Assembly: GCA_029881015.1 (NCBI GenBank)
Contig: JAOUNK010000150.1
Coordinates: 1-7,843, forward strand
Direction: 5' to 3'
DNA: 7,843 bases
Source: Gammaproteobacteria bacterium
GTDB lineage: Bacteria > Pseudomonadota > Gammaproteobacteria > Steroidobacterales > Woeseiaceae
In this document: positions 1 through 6,615 of the stretch, piece by piece
Layout: the number at the start of each line of letters is the position of its first letter
Numbering within the stretch: the first letter of the stretch is position 1
The notes under the pieces: generated by a model
Seen by the model: the letters and a program-made list of their open reading frames with translations, nothing else
What the model was told of the DNA's origin: nothing
Database searches by the model: none
Made by a program: the position numbers and the translations under genes

Positions 1-850
1 CCAGCAACGCGCTGCCAACCAGTGGCAGCAATGTGTCTGCAACTGCCCGGTCGACGAGGACGGTTTCGGCAGCGCCGCATATTCCCGTGCGACGCATCTT
101 GGAATTCAATACTACGTCGCGCGCCATGTTGGCATCGGCCGAGCTGTGCAGGTAGACGTGGCAGATGCCCTCGAGGTGACCAATGACCGGCACCCGCGCC
201 TCTTCCTGCACGCGCTTGATCAGGTTCTTGCCACCGCGAGGTACGACCACGTCCACCCACTCGGCCATCGATGACAACAGAAAACCCACGGCAGCCCGGT
301 CGGTGGTCGGGACCATCTGGACCGCCTCGCCCGGGAGACCCGCGGACTCGAGCCCCTCGCGCAGGCACTCGTAAATCGCCGAACTGGAGTGAAAACTCTC
401 GGACCCGCCGCGCAGGATGACGGCATTGCCGGACTTGATACAAAGTGCGGCGGCATCGGCCGTCACATTCGGTCGGCTCTCATAAATAATGCCGATGACG
501 CCAAGCGGCACAGCGACGCGCTGGATCCGCAGGCCGTTGGGCCGCTCCCAATCCTCGAGGACGCGTCCGACGGGATCTCGCAAACCGATAATCGTCTCGA
601 TACCGGCTGCCATCGCCTCGACGCGGCCCTCGTCCAGCAGCAGGCGGTCGAGCAACGCACTACCGAGACCGCGCTCCGTCGCCGCTGTCATGTCTTGCCT
701 GTTCGCTGCGATAATCGTTTCCGATCCACGACGCAATGCCACCGCGGCGGCCGCCAGCGCCGCATCGCGCTGCGCCGTGCCGGTCGTCGCCAGCGTGGTC
801 GCCGCCGCCCTGGCGGCCCGACCCAGCGATGTCATGGTTTCAGCGATCAT
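1..850 (-). CDS. proA: Glutamate-5-semialdehyde dehydrogenase (gamma-glutamyl phosphate reductase), 3' end outside window
   Basis: Cytoplasmic NADPH-dependent reduction of gamma-glutamyl phosphate to glutamate 5-semialdehyde, the second step of proline synthesis. Reading the minus strand gives 283 uninterrupted codons running off the left edge; the family is usually about 415-425 residues, so roughly the last third is missing. Seen: the segment VPLGVIGIIYESRPNVTADA (residues about 114-133), LRGGSES (146-152), VPRGGKNLIKRV (203-214), and the catalytic-cysteine motif MRRTGICGAAETVLVD with Cys258. The start is uncertain. ATG at 850 gives an 11 nt overlap with the end of proB and matches the usual ProA N-terminal length; ATG at 835 (GRAARAA then begins four residues in) leaves a 4 nt gap. 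Neither has a clear Shine-Dalgarno, so translation is probably coupled to proB. It is the last visible gene of an ilvH-proB-proA run. Identity is firm. Confidence 0.95.
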   Translation of the reverse strand, partial: MIAETMTSLGRAARAAATTLATTGTAQRDAALAAAAVALRRGSETIIAANRQDMTAATERGLGSALLDRLLLDEGRVEAMAAGIETIIGLRDPVGRVLEDWERPNGLRIQRVAVPLGVIGIIYESRPNVTADAAALCIKSGNAVILRGGSESFHSSSAIYECLREGLESAGLPGEAVQMVPTTDRAAVGFLLSSMAEWVDVVVPRGGKNLIKRVQEEARVPVIGHLEGICHVYLHSSADANMARDVVLNSKMRRTGICGAAETVLVDRAVADTLLPLVGSALL

Positions 851-1967
851 TGTCGAATAACACCAGCTCATCCCGGTGCACCATGACCGAGCGGCCACGA
901 TACCCGAGCTTGTCCTCAATCTGCTCCGAACGGCAGCCGCATATCTGGCTGGCCTCGGATGCCGAATATTCCGCAAGCCCTCGCCCCAGCTCTTTCCCAT
1001 CCGGACGCGAAATTGCCACGACGTCACCCCGGTTGAAGGCACCGGCGACGCGAACGACACCGACCGGCAGCAGGCTGTTGCCGCCCTGCAGTGCCCGCAT
1101 GGCACCGTCGTCCACGACCATGGTACCGCGCACTTCGAGTACACCGGCCAGCCACTGCTTGCGAGCGGCGGCGGGCGTTCCCTCCGCAGTGAAGACGGTG
1201 CAGCGAGCCCCGGTCTGCAAGGCATTCAACGGGTGTTCGATGGCGCCACTCGCGATAATCGTCGAACAACCCGCATGCGTGGCAATTCGAGCGGCCTGAA
1301 CCTTGGTCGCCATGCCGCCGCTGCCGATATCCGAGCGCGTCTCCCCGGCCATCGACTCCATCTCCGTGGTGATGCGGGCAACGACAGGGATATGCTGCGC
1401 ACCCGGTTCCTTGCCGGGGTCGGCCGTGTAGAAACCGTCTACGTCGGACAACAGCACCAACGCATCAGCCATCACCAGCTGCGCCACGCGCGCGGCCAGG
1501 CGGTCGTTGTCGCCGTAGCGAATTTCCTCGGTTGCAACGGTGTCGTTCTCGTTAATGATCGGAATCACGGCCCGTTCCATCAGGCGTGCCAGTGTACCCC
1601 TCGCATTCAGGAATCGGCGCCTGTTCTCGGTGTCCTCGGGTGTCAACAGGATCTGTGCCGCCGCGATACCGTGCCGTCCCAGAACCTCCTGGTAGGCGTG
1701 GACGAGTTGCACCTGTCCCGCTGCTGCCGCCGCCTGCAGGTCCGGCAGCCGGGCGCGCGCCTTGCTGATGCCGAGCACTGCGCTGCCGATCGCGATCGCG
1801 CCCGAAGACACTATTAGGACTTCATGGCCCTCTTGCTGCAAGGCACTGACATCTTGCGCTAGCGATGCGAGCCACTCGCGATTGAGTCGCCCGGCCGCGT
1901 CCACGAGCAGCGACGACCCAACCTTGACGACCAGTCGCTGATAGTCGCTGAGCGCCGGGATGGCCAC
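840..1967 (-). CDS. proB: Glutamate 5-kinase with C-terminal PUA domain
   Basis: Phosphorylates L-glutamate with ATP to gamma-glutamyl phosphate, the committed and normally proline-inhibited first step of proline synthesis; cytoplasmic. The 375-residue product has the usual full length. Amino-acid-kinase domain (about 8-260): VVKVGSS with Lys15, SSGAI (54-58), INENDTV (138-144), YGDNDRLAARVA (151-162), LLSDVDGFYTADP (172-184) and GSGGMATK (215-222), where many homologues have GTGGM. A PUA domain follows (about 272-370), beginning after the linker at KQWLAG. Start is a GTG at 1967, only 2 nt after the TGA of ilvH (TGA-AC-GTG) and without a clear Shine-Dalgarno, which suggests translation by re-initiation or coupling. 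Its own TGA (842-840) overlaps or abuts the start of proA. Adjacent proA on the same strand confirms the pathway. Confidence 0.97.
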   Translation of the reverse strand: MAIPALSDYQRLVVKVGSSLLVDAAGRLNREWLASLAQDVSALQQEGHEVLIVSSGAIAIGSAVLGISKARARLPDLQAAAAAGQVQLVHAYQEVLGRHGIAAAQILLTPEDTENRRRFLNARGTLARLMERAVIPIINENDTVATEEIRYGDNDRLAARVAQLVMADALVLLSDVDGFYTADPGKEPGAQHIPVVARITTEMESMAGETRSDIGSGGMATKVQAARIATHAGCSTIIASGAIEHPLNALQTGARCTVFTAEGTPAAARKQWLAGVLEVRGTMVVDDGAMRALQGGNSLLPVGVVRVAGAFNRGDVVAISRPDGKELGRGLAEYSASEASQICGCRSEQIEDKLGYRGRSVMVHRDELVLFDNDR

Positions 1968-1969
1968 GT

Positions 1970-2491
1970 TCAGCCGACGAGCAGGTGCTGCCGATCGAAC
2001 GACGTGAGCGTAACCTCGCCTTTCGAAACAGCGACCGTCCCGCTGCGGGCGACGGCCGAGATCTCCCCGAATTTCGCGGTTTCCCTGACAAATTCGTCAA
2101 CTTCGGCGACTCTGCCGGTCAGTTGCATCGTACAGCTGTTGGCGTCCTCATCGAGCATCTCGGCACCGAAGCGCTTGGCAACCGACAGGGCCTTGGCCAG
2201 GCCGCCCGTACCCAGTTTTACCTTGACGATGACCAACTCGCGCTCGAAGTGCTCACCGAGCGTCATGTCATGGATGCTCACGACGTCGACGAGCTTGGCG
2301 AGTTGCGCATTGAGCTGCGCGATGGCGGCGTCGGAGCCGGTTACCACGAGAGTGACGCGCGAAACGCGCGGGTCGTAGGTCGGGGCAACATTGAGCGTTT
2401 CGATATTGTAGCCACGAGAAGAGAACATACCGGTCATGCGCGTCAGGGCGCCAACCTCGTTCTGCAGGAGGACTGAAATTGCGTGTCGCAT
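1970..2491 (-). CDS. ilvH: Acetolactate synthase small (regulatory) subunit
   Basis: Regulatory partner of acetohydroxyacid synthase (branched-chain amino acid synthesis); in known enzymes it raises catalytic-subunit activity and confers valine feedback inhibition. The product has 173 residues, normal for the family. Seen: N-terminal ACT domain (about 1-78) starting SVLLQNEVGALTRMTGMF, then SSRGYNIETLNVAPT. Asn11, Gly14 and Asn29, the positions of the valine-contacting residues in E. coli IlvH, are all conserved, so valine sensitivity is plausible (inference). The second domain (about 80-160) contains ERELVIVKV and ends with VARSGTVAVSKGE. The ATG at 2491 is the only good start, because an in-frame TAA lies three codons upstream; no Shine-Dalgarno is obvious. 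It is first in the ilvH-proB-proA run and divergent from the catalytic subunit gene at 2625, which is unusual: the two subunits are normally co-directional. ilvN is an equally valid name. Confidence 0.95.
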   Translation of the reverse strand: MRHAISVLLQNEVGALTRMTGMFSSRGYNIETLNVAPTYDPRVSRVTLVVTGSDAAIAQLNAQLAKLVDVVSIHDMTLGEHFERELVIVKVKLGTGGLAKALSVAKRFGAEMLDEDANSCTMQLTGRVAEVDEFVRETAKFGEISAVARSGTVAVSKGEVTLTSFDRQHLLVG

Positions 2492-2624
2492 GATGAATTA
2501 CAAATGTAACCGGTTTTGCTGCGGAATTAGCCGGATGTTCGCCCAGTTTCTGCAGTATTGCAATGCATCGGAAATTAGTAAACACTCGCCAAAAATCCGT
2601 TACTTATCGTGAAATCGCAGACCC
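2492..2624. promoter_or_regulatory. Divergent intergenic region between ilvH and ilvB
   Basis: This 133 bp gap separates two genes transcribed away from each other, so it must hold promoters for both the ilvH-proB-proA run and ilvB, unless either is served from elsewhere. It is more A+T-rich than its flanks. I see no near-consensus sigma-70 promoter; for ilvH the best is a weak TTGCAA (2559-2564 region, minus strand) with a 17 nt spacer to GAACAT. A short dyad, TTACA-AA-TGTAA, lies at 2498-2509, immediately upstream of the ilvH start. I found no leader peptide rich in branched-chain codons and no obvious attenuator hairpin. The regulatory role is inferred from position only. Confidence 0.4.
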
Positions 2625-4474
2625 ATGACTGAGAAGGCCAATACCGCGCAGGTAGCCCGTCACCCACTCGCCGGAAAATCGCTCTCAGGCGCCGATACCG
2701 TGGTACAGGTTTTAGCCGACGAAGGTGTCGACACGATCTTCGGATACAGTGGTGGCGCCATCCTCCCGATCTTCGACGCGGTGTTCCGCTACAACGATGC
2801 GCATCCCGTTGCCGGCAAGGATGCCGCCATGCAGCTGGTCGTACCGGCGAATGAACAGGGCGCCGGTTTCATGGCCGCCGGCTACGCCAGGGCAAGCGGC
2901 AAAGTCGGCGTTGTCATGGTGACATCCGGACCTGGCGCAACGAATACGGTGACACCGGTCCGCGACAGCATGGCCGACTCGGTACCGTTGGTCGTGATAT
3001 GCGGCCAGGTCCCGACAGCCGCGATTGGCACCGATGCCTTCCAGGAAGCGCCGGTGGCCGCCATCATGGGAGCCATTGCCAAGCACGTCTTCCTGGTCAC
3101 CGACGCCGAAACGCTCGAAGAGACCATGCGCAGCGCCTTCGAACTCGCGCGTACCGGGCGCCCCGGGCCCGTTGTCGTAGACGTTCCCAAGGACATACAG
3201 AACTGGGAAGGCAAGTTCCGCGGACAGGGTACCCTGCCCCTGCACGGTTATCGCCGGCGACTGGCCAAGGTCGAGGAAAATCATCTCAGCGATGGGGCGT
3301 GCGAGCGCTTCTACACGCTGCTGTCGGAATCCGAACGGCCGCTGATCTATGCGGGTGGCGGCGTCATCAACGCCAATGCGACGAAAGCCATGCGCCGCCT
3401 TGCCAATGAGTACGGTATTCCCGTTACCACGACCCTCATGGCACTGGGCGCCAGCGATACCACCCACCCGCTGGCCCTGCACATGCTGGGTATGCACGGC
3501 GTTGCGTCGGCCAATTATGCCGTCGAGGATTGCGACTTCCTGATTGCGGTCGGCGCCCGTTTCGACGACCGCGTCGCGGGCAATCCCGGCCAATTTGCGC
3601 CGCGCGCGAAGAACATTGCGCATTTCGATGTGGATTTCGCCGAAATCGGCAAGGTCAAGCGCGCGAACTGGCATCACGTCGGCATGCTCGAACGCGACCT
3701 GACGGACATGCTGGCCTATGGAAAGCGCATCAATTTCAGCAAGGACTTCGGTGCCTGGCACAAGGAGATCGCATGGCTGAAAGAGGAGTTCGCGCTCAAC
3801 TACGACCGCAACTCCGAGTTCATCCAGCCCTACGCGGTCATCGAAGAGATCAACAGGCACTCGAAAGGCGAAGCCGTAATTTCGACGGGCGTGGGCCAGC
3901 ACCAGATGTGGGCGGCGCAGTATTTCGACTTTCGCGAACCGCGGCTCTGGCTGACATCGGGCAGCATGGGCACGATGGGCTTTGGTTTGCCGGCGGCGAT
4001 CGGTGCGCAGTTCGCGCGACCCGATCGCACCGTCATCGATATCGATGGCGACGGCAGCATTCGCATGAACATTGGCGAACTCGAAACCGCCACGACGTAC
4101 AACACGCCGATCAAGGTTATTGTATTGAATAACTACGGGGACGGCATGGTGCGGCAATGGCAGAAGCTGTATTTCGGCGGCCGCATGTCGGGCAGTGACA
4201 AGTTATTGCACAGCAAGGACTTCGTCATGGCAGCCAGGGCCACGGCTTCAAGTTCGCGAAACGCCTCGACAGGCAGGAAGACCTGCCAACGATCATTCGG
4301 GAATTCATGGATTTCGAAGGGCCAGCATTTCTCGAGGTCATTATTGACCGCGATGCCGGTGTATACCCCATGGTCGGGCCCGGACTCGGTTACGACAACA
4401 TGATCACGGGCGACTGGATCAAGAGCCGCGAGAAGCCGGCACACGACACGCTCGACCCAAGCGAGATGTTCTGA
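2625..4474 (+). CDS. ilvB: Acetolactate synthase catalytic subunit, frameshifted near the 3' end
   Basis: ThDP- and FAD-dependent condensation of two pyruvates to acetolactate, or pyruvate plus 2-oxobutyrate to acetohydroxybutyrate; cytoplasmic, first common step of valine, leucine and isoleucine synthesis. Seen: GYSGGAILPIFDAV (40-53) in the N-terminal ThDP domain, the catalytic glutamate in NEQGAG (Glu77), SGPGATN (101-107), IGTDAFQE (134-141), the central domain with GARFDDRVAGN (310-320), and the ThDP/Mg motif GDGS (475-478) to NN (502-503), followed by GMVRQWQKLYFGG. ATG 2625 is the first start after an in-frame stop. In frame, the product diverges after about Ala537 and stops at 4403 (592 aa) with an unrelated tail. 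From 4238 the -1 frame carries the expected end (GHGFKFAKRL, FEGPAFLEVIIDRDAGVYPM, DPSEMF) to TGA 4472-4474. Restoring one base at about 4230-4240 gives 616 aa. Either a sequencing/assembly error or a true disabling mutation. ilvI or ilvG are alternative names. Confidence 0.9.
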
Positions 4475-4475
4475 C

Positions 4476-4518
4476 AAAAAGAAACCGGGACGGCGAGCCG
4501 TCCCGGGTATTCGTTTTT
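4476..4518. terminator. Bidirectional rho-independent terminator between convergent genes
   Basis: A perfect 9 bp stem, CCGGGACGG (4485-4493) with CCGTCCCGG (4498-4506), closes a CGAG tetraloop. On the plus strand a T5 run follows at 4514-4518, seven bases beyond the stem. On the minus strand the sequence after the stem reads TTTCTTTTT (complement of 4476-4484), a better U-tract. The hairpin starts 11 bp after the ilvB stop and 27 bp after the end of the convergent peptidase gene, so it can serve both, with the minus-strand direction looking stronger. Confidence 0.85.
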
Positions 4519-4532
4519 GCTTGCCTTGCGTC

Positions 4533-6494
4533 TTATAGTCCGCCCGGACCGCAGTCGTTATGCAGGAAATCGATCATCGACTCGTAGAGTTCGATCTGGT
4601 GCCGATAGAACAGCGTGTTGTAGAAGTGGTCGGCGCCCTCGAGCTCAACGTACTTGTACCACTTGCCCGCCTTGTCCAGTGCCTTGCGATAGATTTTTGC
4701 CTGGCGCGGACGTACTCGTTGGTCGACGCTGCCGTGGATCAGCAGAATGGGCACGTTCACCTTTTCGACCTCTTCGACTGGCTGGACCGCCCCGTACTGA
4801 TAGACCTCCTGCCATATCTTGCCCACACCACTGGTCGCATTGCCGTATTCGTTCGCCTGGCGGCGAGGATCGGCAACCGCTGCACCCGCAATAACACACT
4901 GATAGATTTGCGGCGTACGTGATGCGGCCACAAGCGCTGCATAGCCACCGTAGGACCAACCGAACATCGCAACGCGATCCTTGTCGACGAGCCCCTTGTC
5001 GATCAGGTACAGGGCACCATCGTCCTTGTCGTCCTGCATCTTGCGGCCACCTTCACTACCGTTGATAAAGGCACTCAGGAAATGGTCCTTGCCATAGCCC
5101 AGTGACATGCGGTACTGCGGCTGAAGCACCATGTAGCCGTTGTTAGCGAGCATTTGCCCCCATTCATCGAACATCACCGTTTCCTGGACATGCGGGCCAC
5201 CGTGCGGCAGTACGATCAGGGGGTACGGCGGTTTACTGTTCGGAATCGTGACATAAGCGGGGATCTTGCGGCCGTCGCGGGCTTCGTACGTGATGTACTT
5301 GACGTCTGCCAGCTGCTCCGGCTCCAACAGCGGCTGCTGGCTGCCGATAAACGTCAGCGCCTTGTTGCGGTAGATGTAATAGGAACCCGGGTCTTTGGGA
5401 CCCATGTTCATGAGAATCAGCGAATTCCCATCACGAGACCGTGACGTGATGCGCGGATAATAGGCATCAGGAATCAGCGCGCTCAGCTGGTCCAGCGTCG
5501 CCTCCTCCACTTTGTCGAAATACACGGCGTGATACTTGTCTTTGCCATAGACGACGGCTGTCACGGTATCCGCGTTGGTCCAGGTATTCGAGTGATACCT
5601 GATGCCCAGAACATCGGCGTCGTTGCGGTGGTAGAGTAATTCGTCGAATTTAAGCGTCTTCGTGTTGTAGGACCACAGGCCGATCTTGTCCTGCCCGTTA
5701 TGCGCGAGCGCCAGCACGTTGCCCGGTACTGCGTCGTCCGGCGCGAGGATATCCTCGCCGGTGAACAGCCCCCAGTCGTCGTCGGTTACGCGGTAGATTT
5801 CACGCCACGCGCTCTCGCCCGGATCGCGGTAGAAGAACAGGTAGGATCGTGTTTGTGCGTCATAGCCGCGACCAATGCGCGGATTACCGTGCATGTCGAA
5901 CTCGATCTGCCCAAGGTCGATCTTGCCGCGGATCAGTAGTTTCTTTGTGCCCTTCCTAAGGTCCAACGTGTAGTACGCCCTGGGCCGGAAAGCCTCCCGA
6001 ATACTCAGGTCCTCTTCGGCACCGGGCTGCATCGAGATAATGACCTTGTACGGATCGTTGGGCAGCAGGTTGACCACAGCCGGACTCGGCACGTCGAAGT
6101 CGTCAAACTCCTCTTCGACGACGTCAAGAATGGCGATGCGCGTTTCGTAAACGCCCTGATTCTGCCCTTCGATCTTGTCGCGAACCTGCTGCCGAAACGT
6201 CATGACAATATGCTGATCACTTGCCCAGTAGTAACTCGTGATCTCCATCTTCTCGGCACCGACGATATAGGGCTTGCCCGCCAGGTCGTCCGCATCGTAG
6301 ATGTGCAACATCGGGTTGCCGGTCTTCGTCAGGATCTTGAGCATCGACAACTTCTCGCCATTTGGCGAGATTGCGACATTCGACATTGCCTCGCGCGTCG
6401 CGAAATACTCGAGCGGATAGGGGTCGGTGGCGGCAGACGCCACGCCGCATGCCATGAGCACAACGGCTGCAGAGATTACTTTCATCATCTTCAT
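4533..6494 (-). CDS. Exported S9-family (prolyl oligopeptidase-like) serine peptidase
   Basis: A secreted or envelope-bound serine peptidase that probably cleaves short peptides, as is usual in MEROPS family S9; exact specificity cannot be read. The 653-residue product has a signal peptide (MKMMK, then a hydrophobic stretch about 6-16) with a possible signal-peptidase I site after ASA (residue 21). An LMAC sequence ending at Cys16 also resembles a lipobox, so a lipoprotein is possible. A long beta-rich middle (about 25-395) fits the degenerate beta-propeller; the alpha/beta hydrolase domain is about 396-648. Seen: oxyanion segment PHGGPH (430-435), nucleophile FGWSYGGYA with Ser514, acid HGSVDQRV with Asp591, and GADHFYN with His623, so the triad is complete. 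ATG 6494 is first; ATG codons three and four are alternatives. Upstream is a same-strand TonB-dependent receptor, separated by a terminator; downstream it converges on ilvB. Confidence 0.93.
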   Translation of the reverse strand: MKMMKVISAAVVLMACGVASAATDPYPLEYFATREAMSNVAISPNGEKLSMLKILTKTGNPMLHIYDADDLAGKPYIVGAEKMEITSYYWASDQHIVMTFRQQVRDKIEGQNQGVYETRIAILDVVEEEFDDFDVPSPAVVNLLPNDPYKVIISMQPGAEEDLSIREAFRPRAYYTLDLRKGTKKLLIRGKIDLGQIEFDMHGNPRIGRGYDAQTRSYLFFYRDPGESAWREIYRVTDDDWGLFTGEDILAPDDAVPGNVLALAHNGQDKIGLWSYNTKTLKFDELLYHRNDADVLGIRYHSNTWTNADTVTAVVYGKDKYHAVYFDKVEEATLDQLSALIPDAYYPRITSRSRDGNSLILMNMGPKDPGSYYIYRNKALTFIGSQQPLLEPEQLADVKYITYEARDGRKIPAYVTIPNSKPPYPLIVLPHGGPHVQETVMFDEWGQMLANNGYMVLQPQYRMSLGYGKDHFLSAFINGSEGGRKMQDDKDDGALYLIDKGLVDKDRVAMFGWSYGGYAALVAASRTPQIYQCVIAGAAVADPRRQANEYGNATSGVGKIWQEVYQYGAVQPVEEVEKVNVPILLIHGSVDQRVRPRQAKIYRKALDKAGKWYKYVELEGADHFYNTLFYRHQIELYESMIDFLHNDCGPGGL

Positions 6495-6532
6495 AGTTTG
6501 TCCGGACCTGGTACTTGATTGGATTTACACGC

Positions 6533-6575
6533 CATTATAAAGAAAACAGCCTGCGGGACGAATCCCGCAGGCTGT
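6533..6575 (-). terminator. Strong rho-independent terminator after the TonB-dependent receptor gene
   Basis: A perfect 13 bp stem pairs 6546-6558 (ACAGCCTGCGGGA) with 6563-6575 (TCCCGCAGGCTGT) around a CGAA tetraloop. On the minus strand it is followed by TTTCTTTATAATG (complement of 6533-6545), a good U-rich tail, and it begins about 41 nt after the receptor stop codon. The other side also has a T5 run (6577-6581), so it could act in both directions, although no plus-strand gene ends here. It argues that receptor and peptidase are separate transcription units, or that read-through is reduced. Confidence 0.88.
6534..6539 (-). promoter_or_regulatory. Candidate -10 element for the S9 peptidase gene
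   Basis: The minus strand reads TATAAT here, a perfect sigma-70 -10 hexamer, 39 bp before the peptidase ATG, giving a leader of about 30 nt. At a 17 nt spacing the -35 position (6557-6562) reads TTCGTC, a poor match that lies in the loop side of the upstream terminator hairpin. The hexamer also forms part of the T/A-rich tail after that hairpin, so it could be coincidental. A weak AGG, about 12-14 nt before the ATG, is the only Shine-Dalgarno candidate. Confidence 0.4.
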
Positions 6576-6615
6576 ATTTTTCTAGCCTGCTGCCTGTAGC
6601 GGCAGCGCTCTGCGC

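Larger units (their letters stand above)
6495..6615. other. Short spacer between receptor and peptidase genes
   Basis: These 121 bp contain the receptor terminator hairpin, the candidate TATAAT and the peptidase leader. I see no further open reading frame of note, RNA gene or repeat in it. Confidence 0.6.

Noticed and set aside
876..1817. A 313-codon open frame on the plus strand, antisense to proB
   Set aside because: No domain or credible start context; it lies wholly inside well-supported proB and has the low-complexity look of a shadow frame.
1985..2476. A 163-codon open frame on the plus strand, antisense to ilvH
   Set aside because: The minus strand encodes a full-length IlvH with conserved ACT residues; the opposite frame has no recognisable motif.
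2492..2585. An attenuator leader peptide in front of ilvH (open frame beginning with GTG at 2585, minus strand)
   Set aside because: It has no run of Val, Leu or Ile codons and no terminator-like hairpin follows it; the frame simply runs on into ilvH out of register.
2712..4157. A 481-codon open frame on the minus strand, antisense to ilvB
   Set aside because: Its translation is Arg/Ala/Val/Gly-rich with no recognisable domain, while the opposite strand is unmistakable acetolactate synthase. It is an expected shadow of a G+C-rich gene.
4226..4245. Programmed -1 ribosomal frameshifting in ilvB
   Set aside because: The direction (-1) would fit, but there is no X-XXY-YYZ slippery heptamer in the zero frame, no clear pseudoknot that I can see, and acetolactate synthases are not known to need it. 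A missing base is simpler.
4485..6575. The two GC-rich hairpins as members of a dispersed repeat family
   Set aside because: Both have CG-A-type tetraloops, but their stem sequences differ and each sits directly after a gene end with a T-rich tail, so independent terminators explain them.
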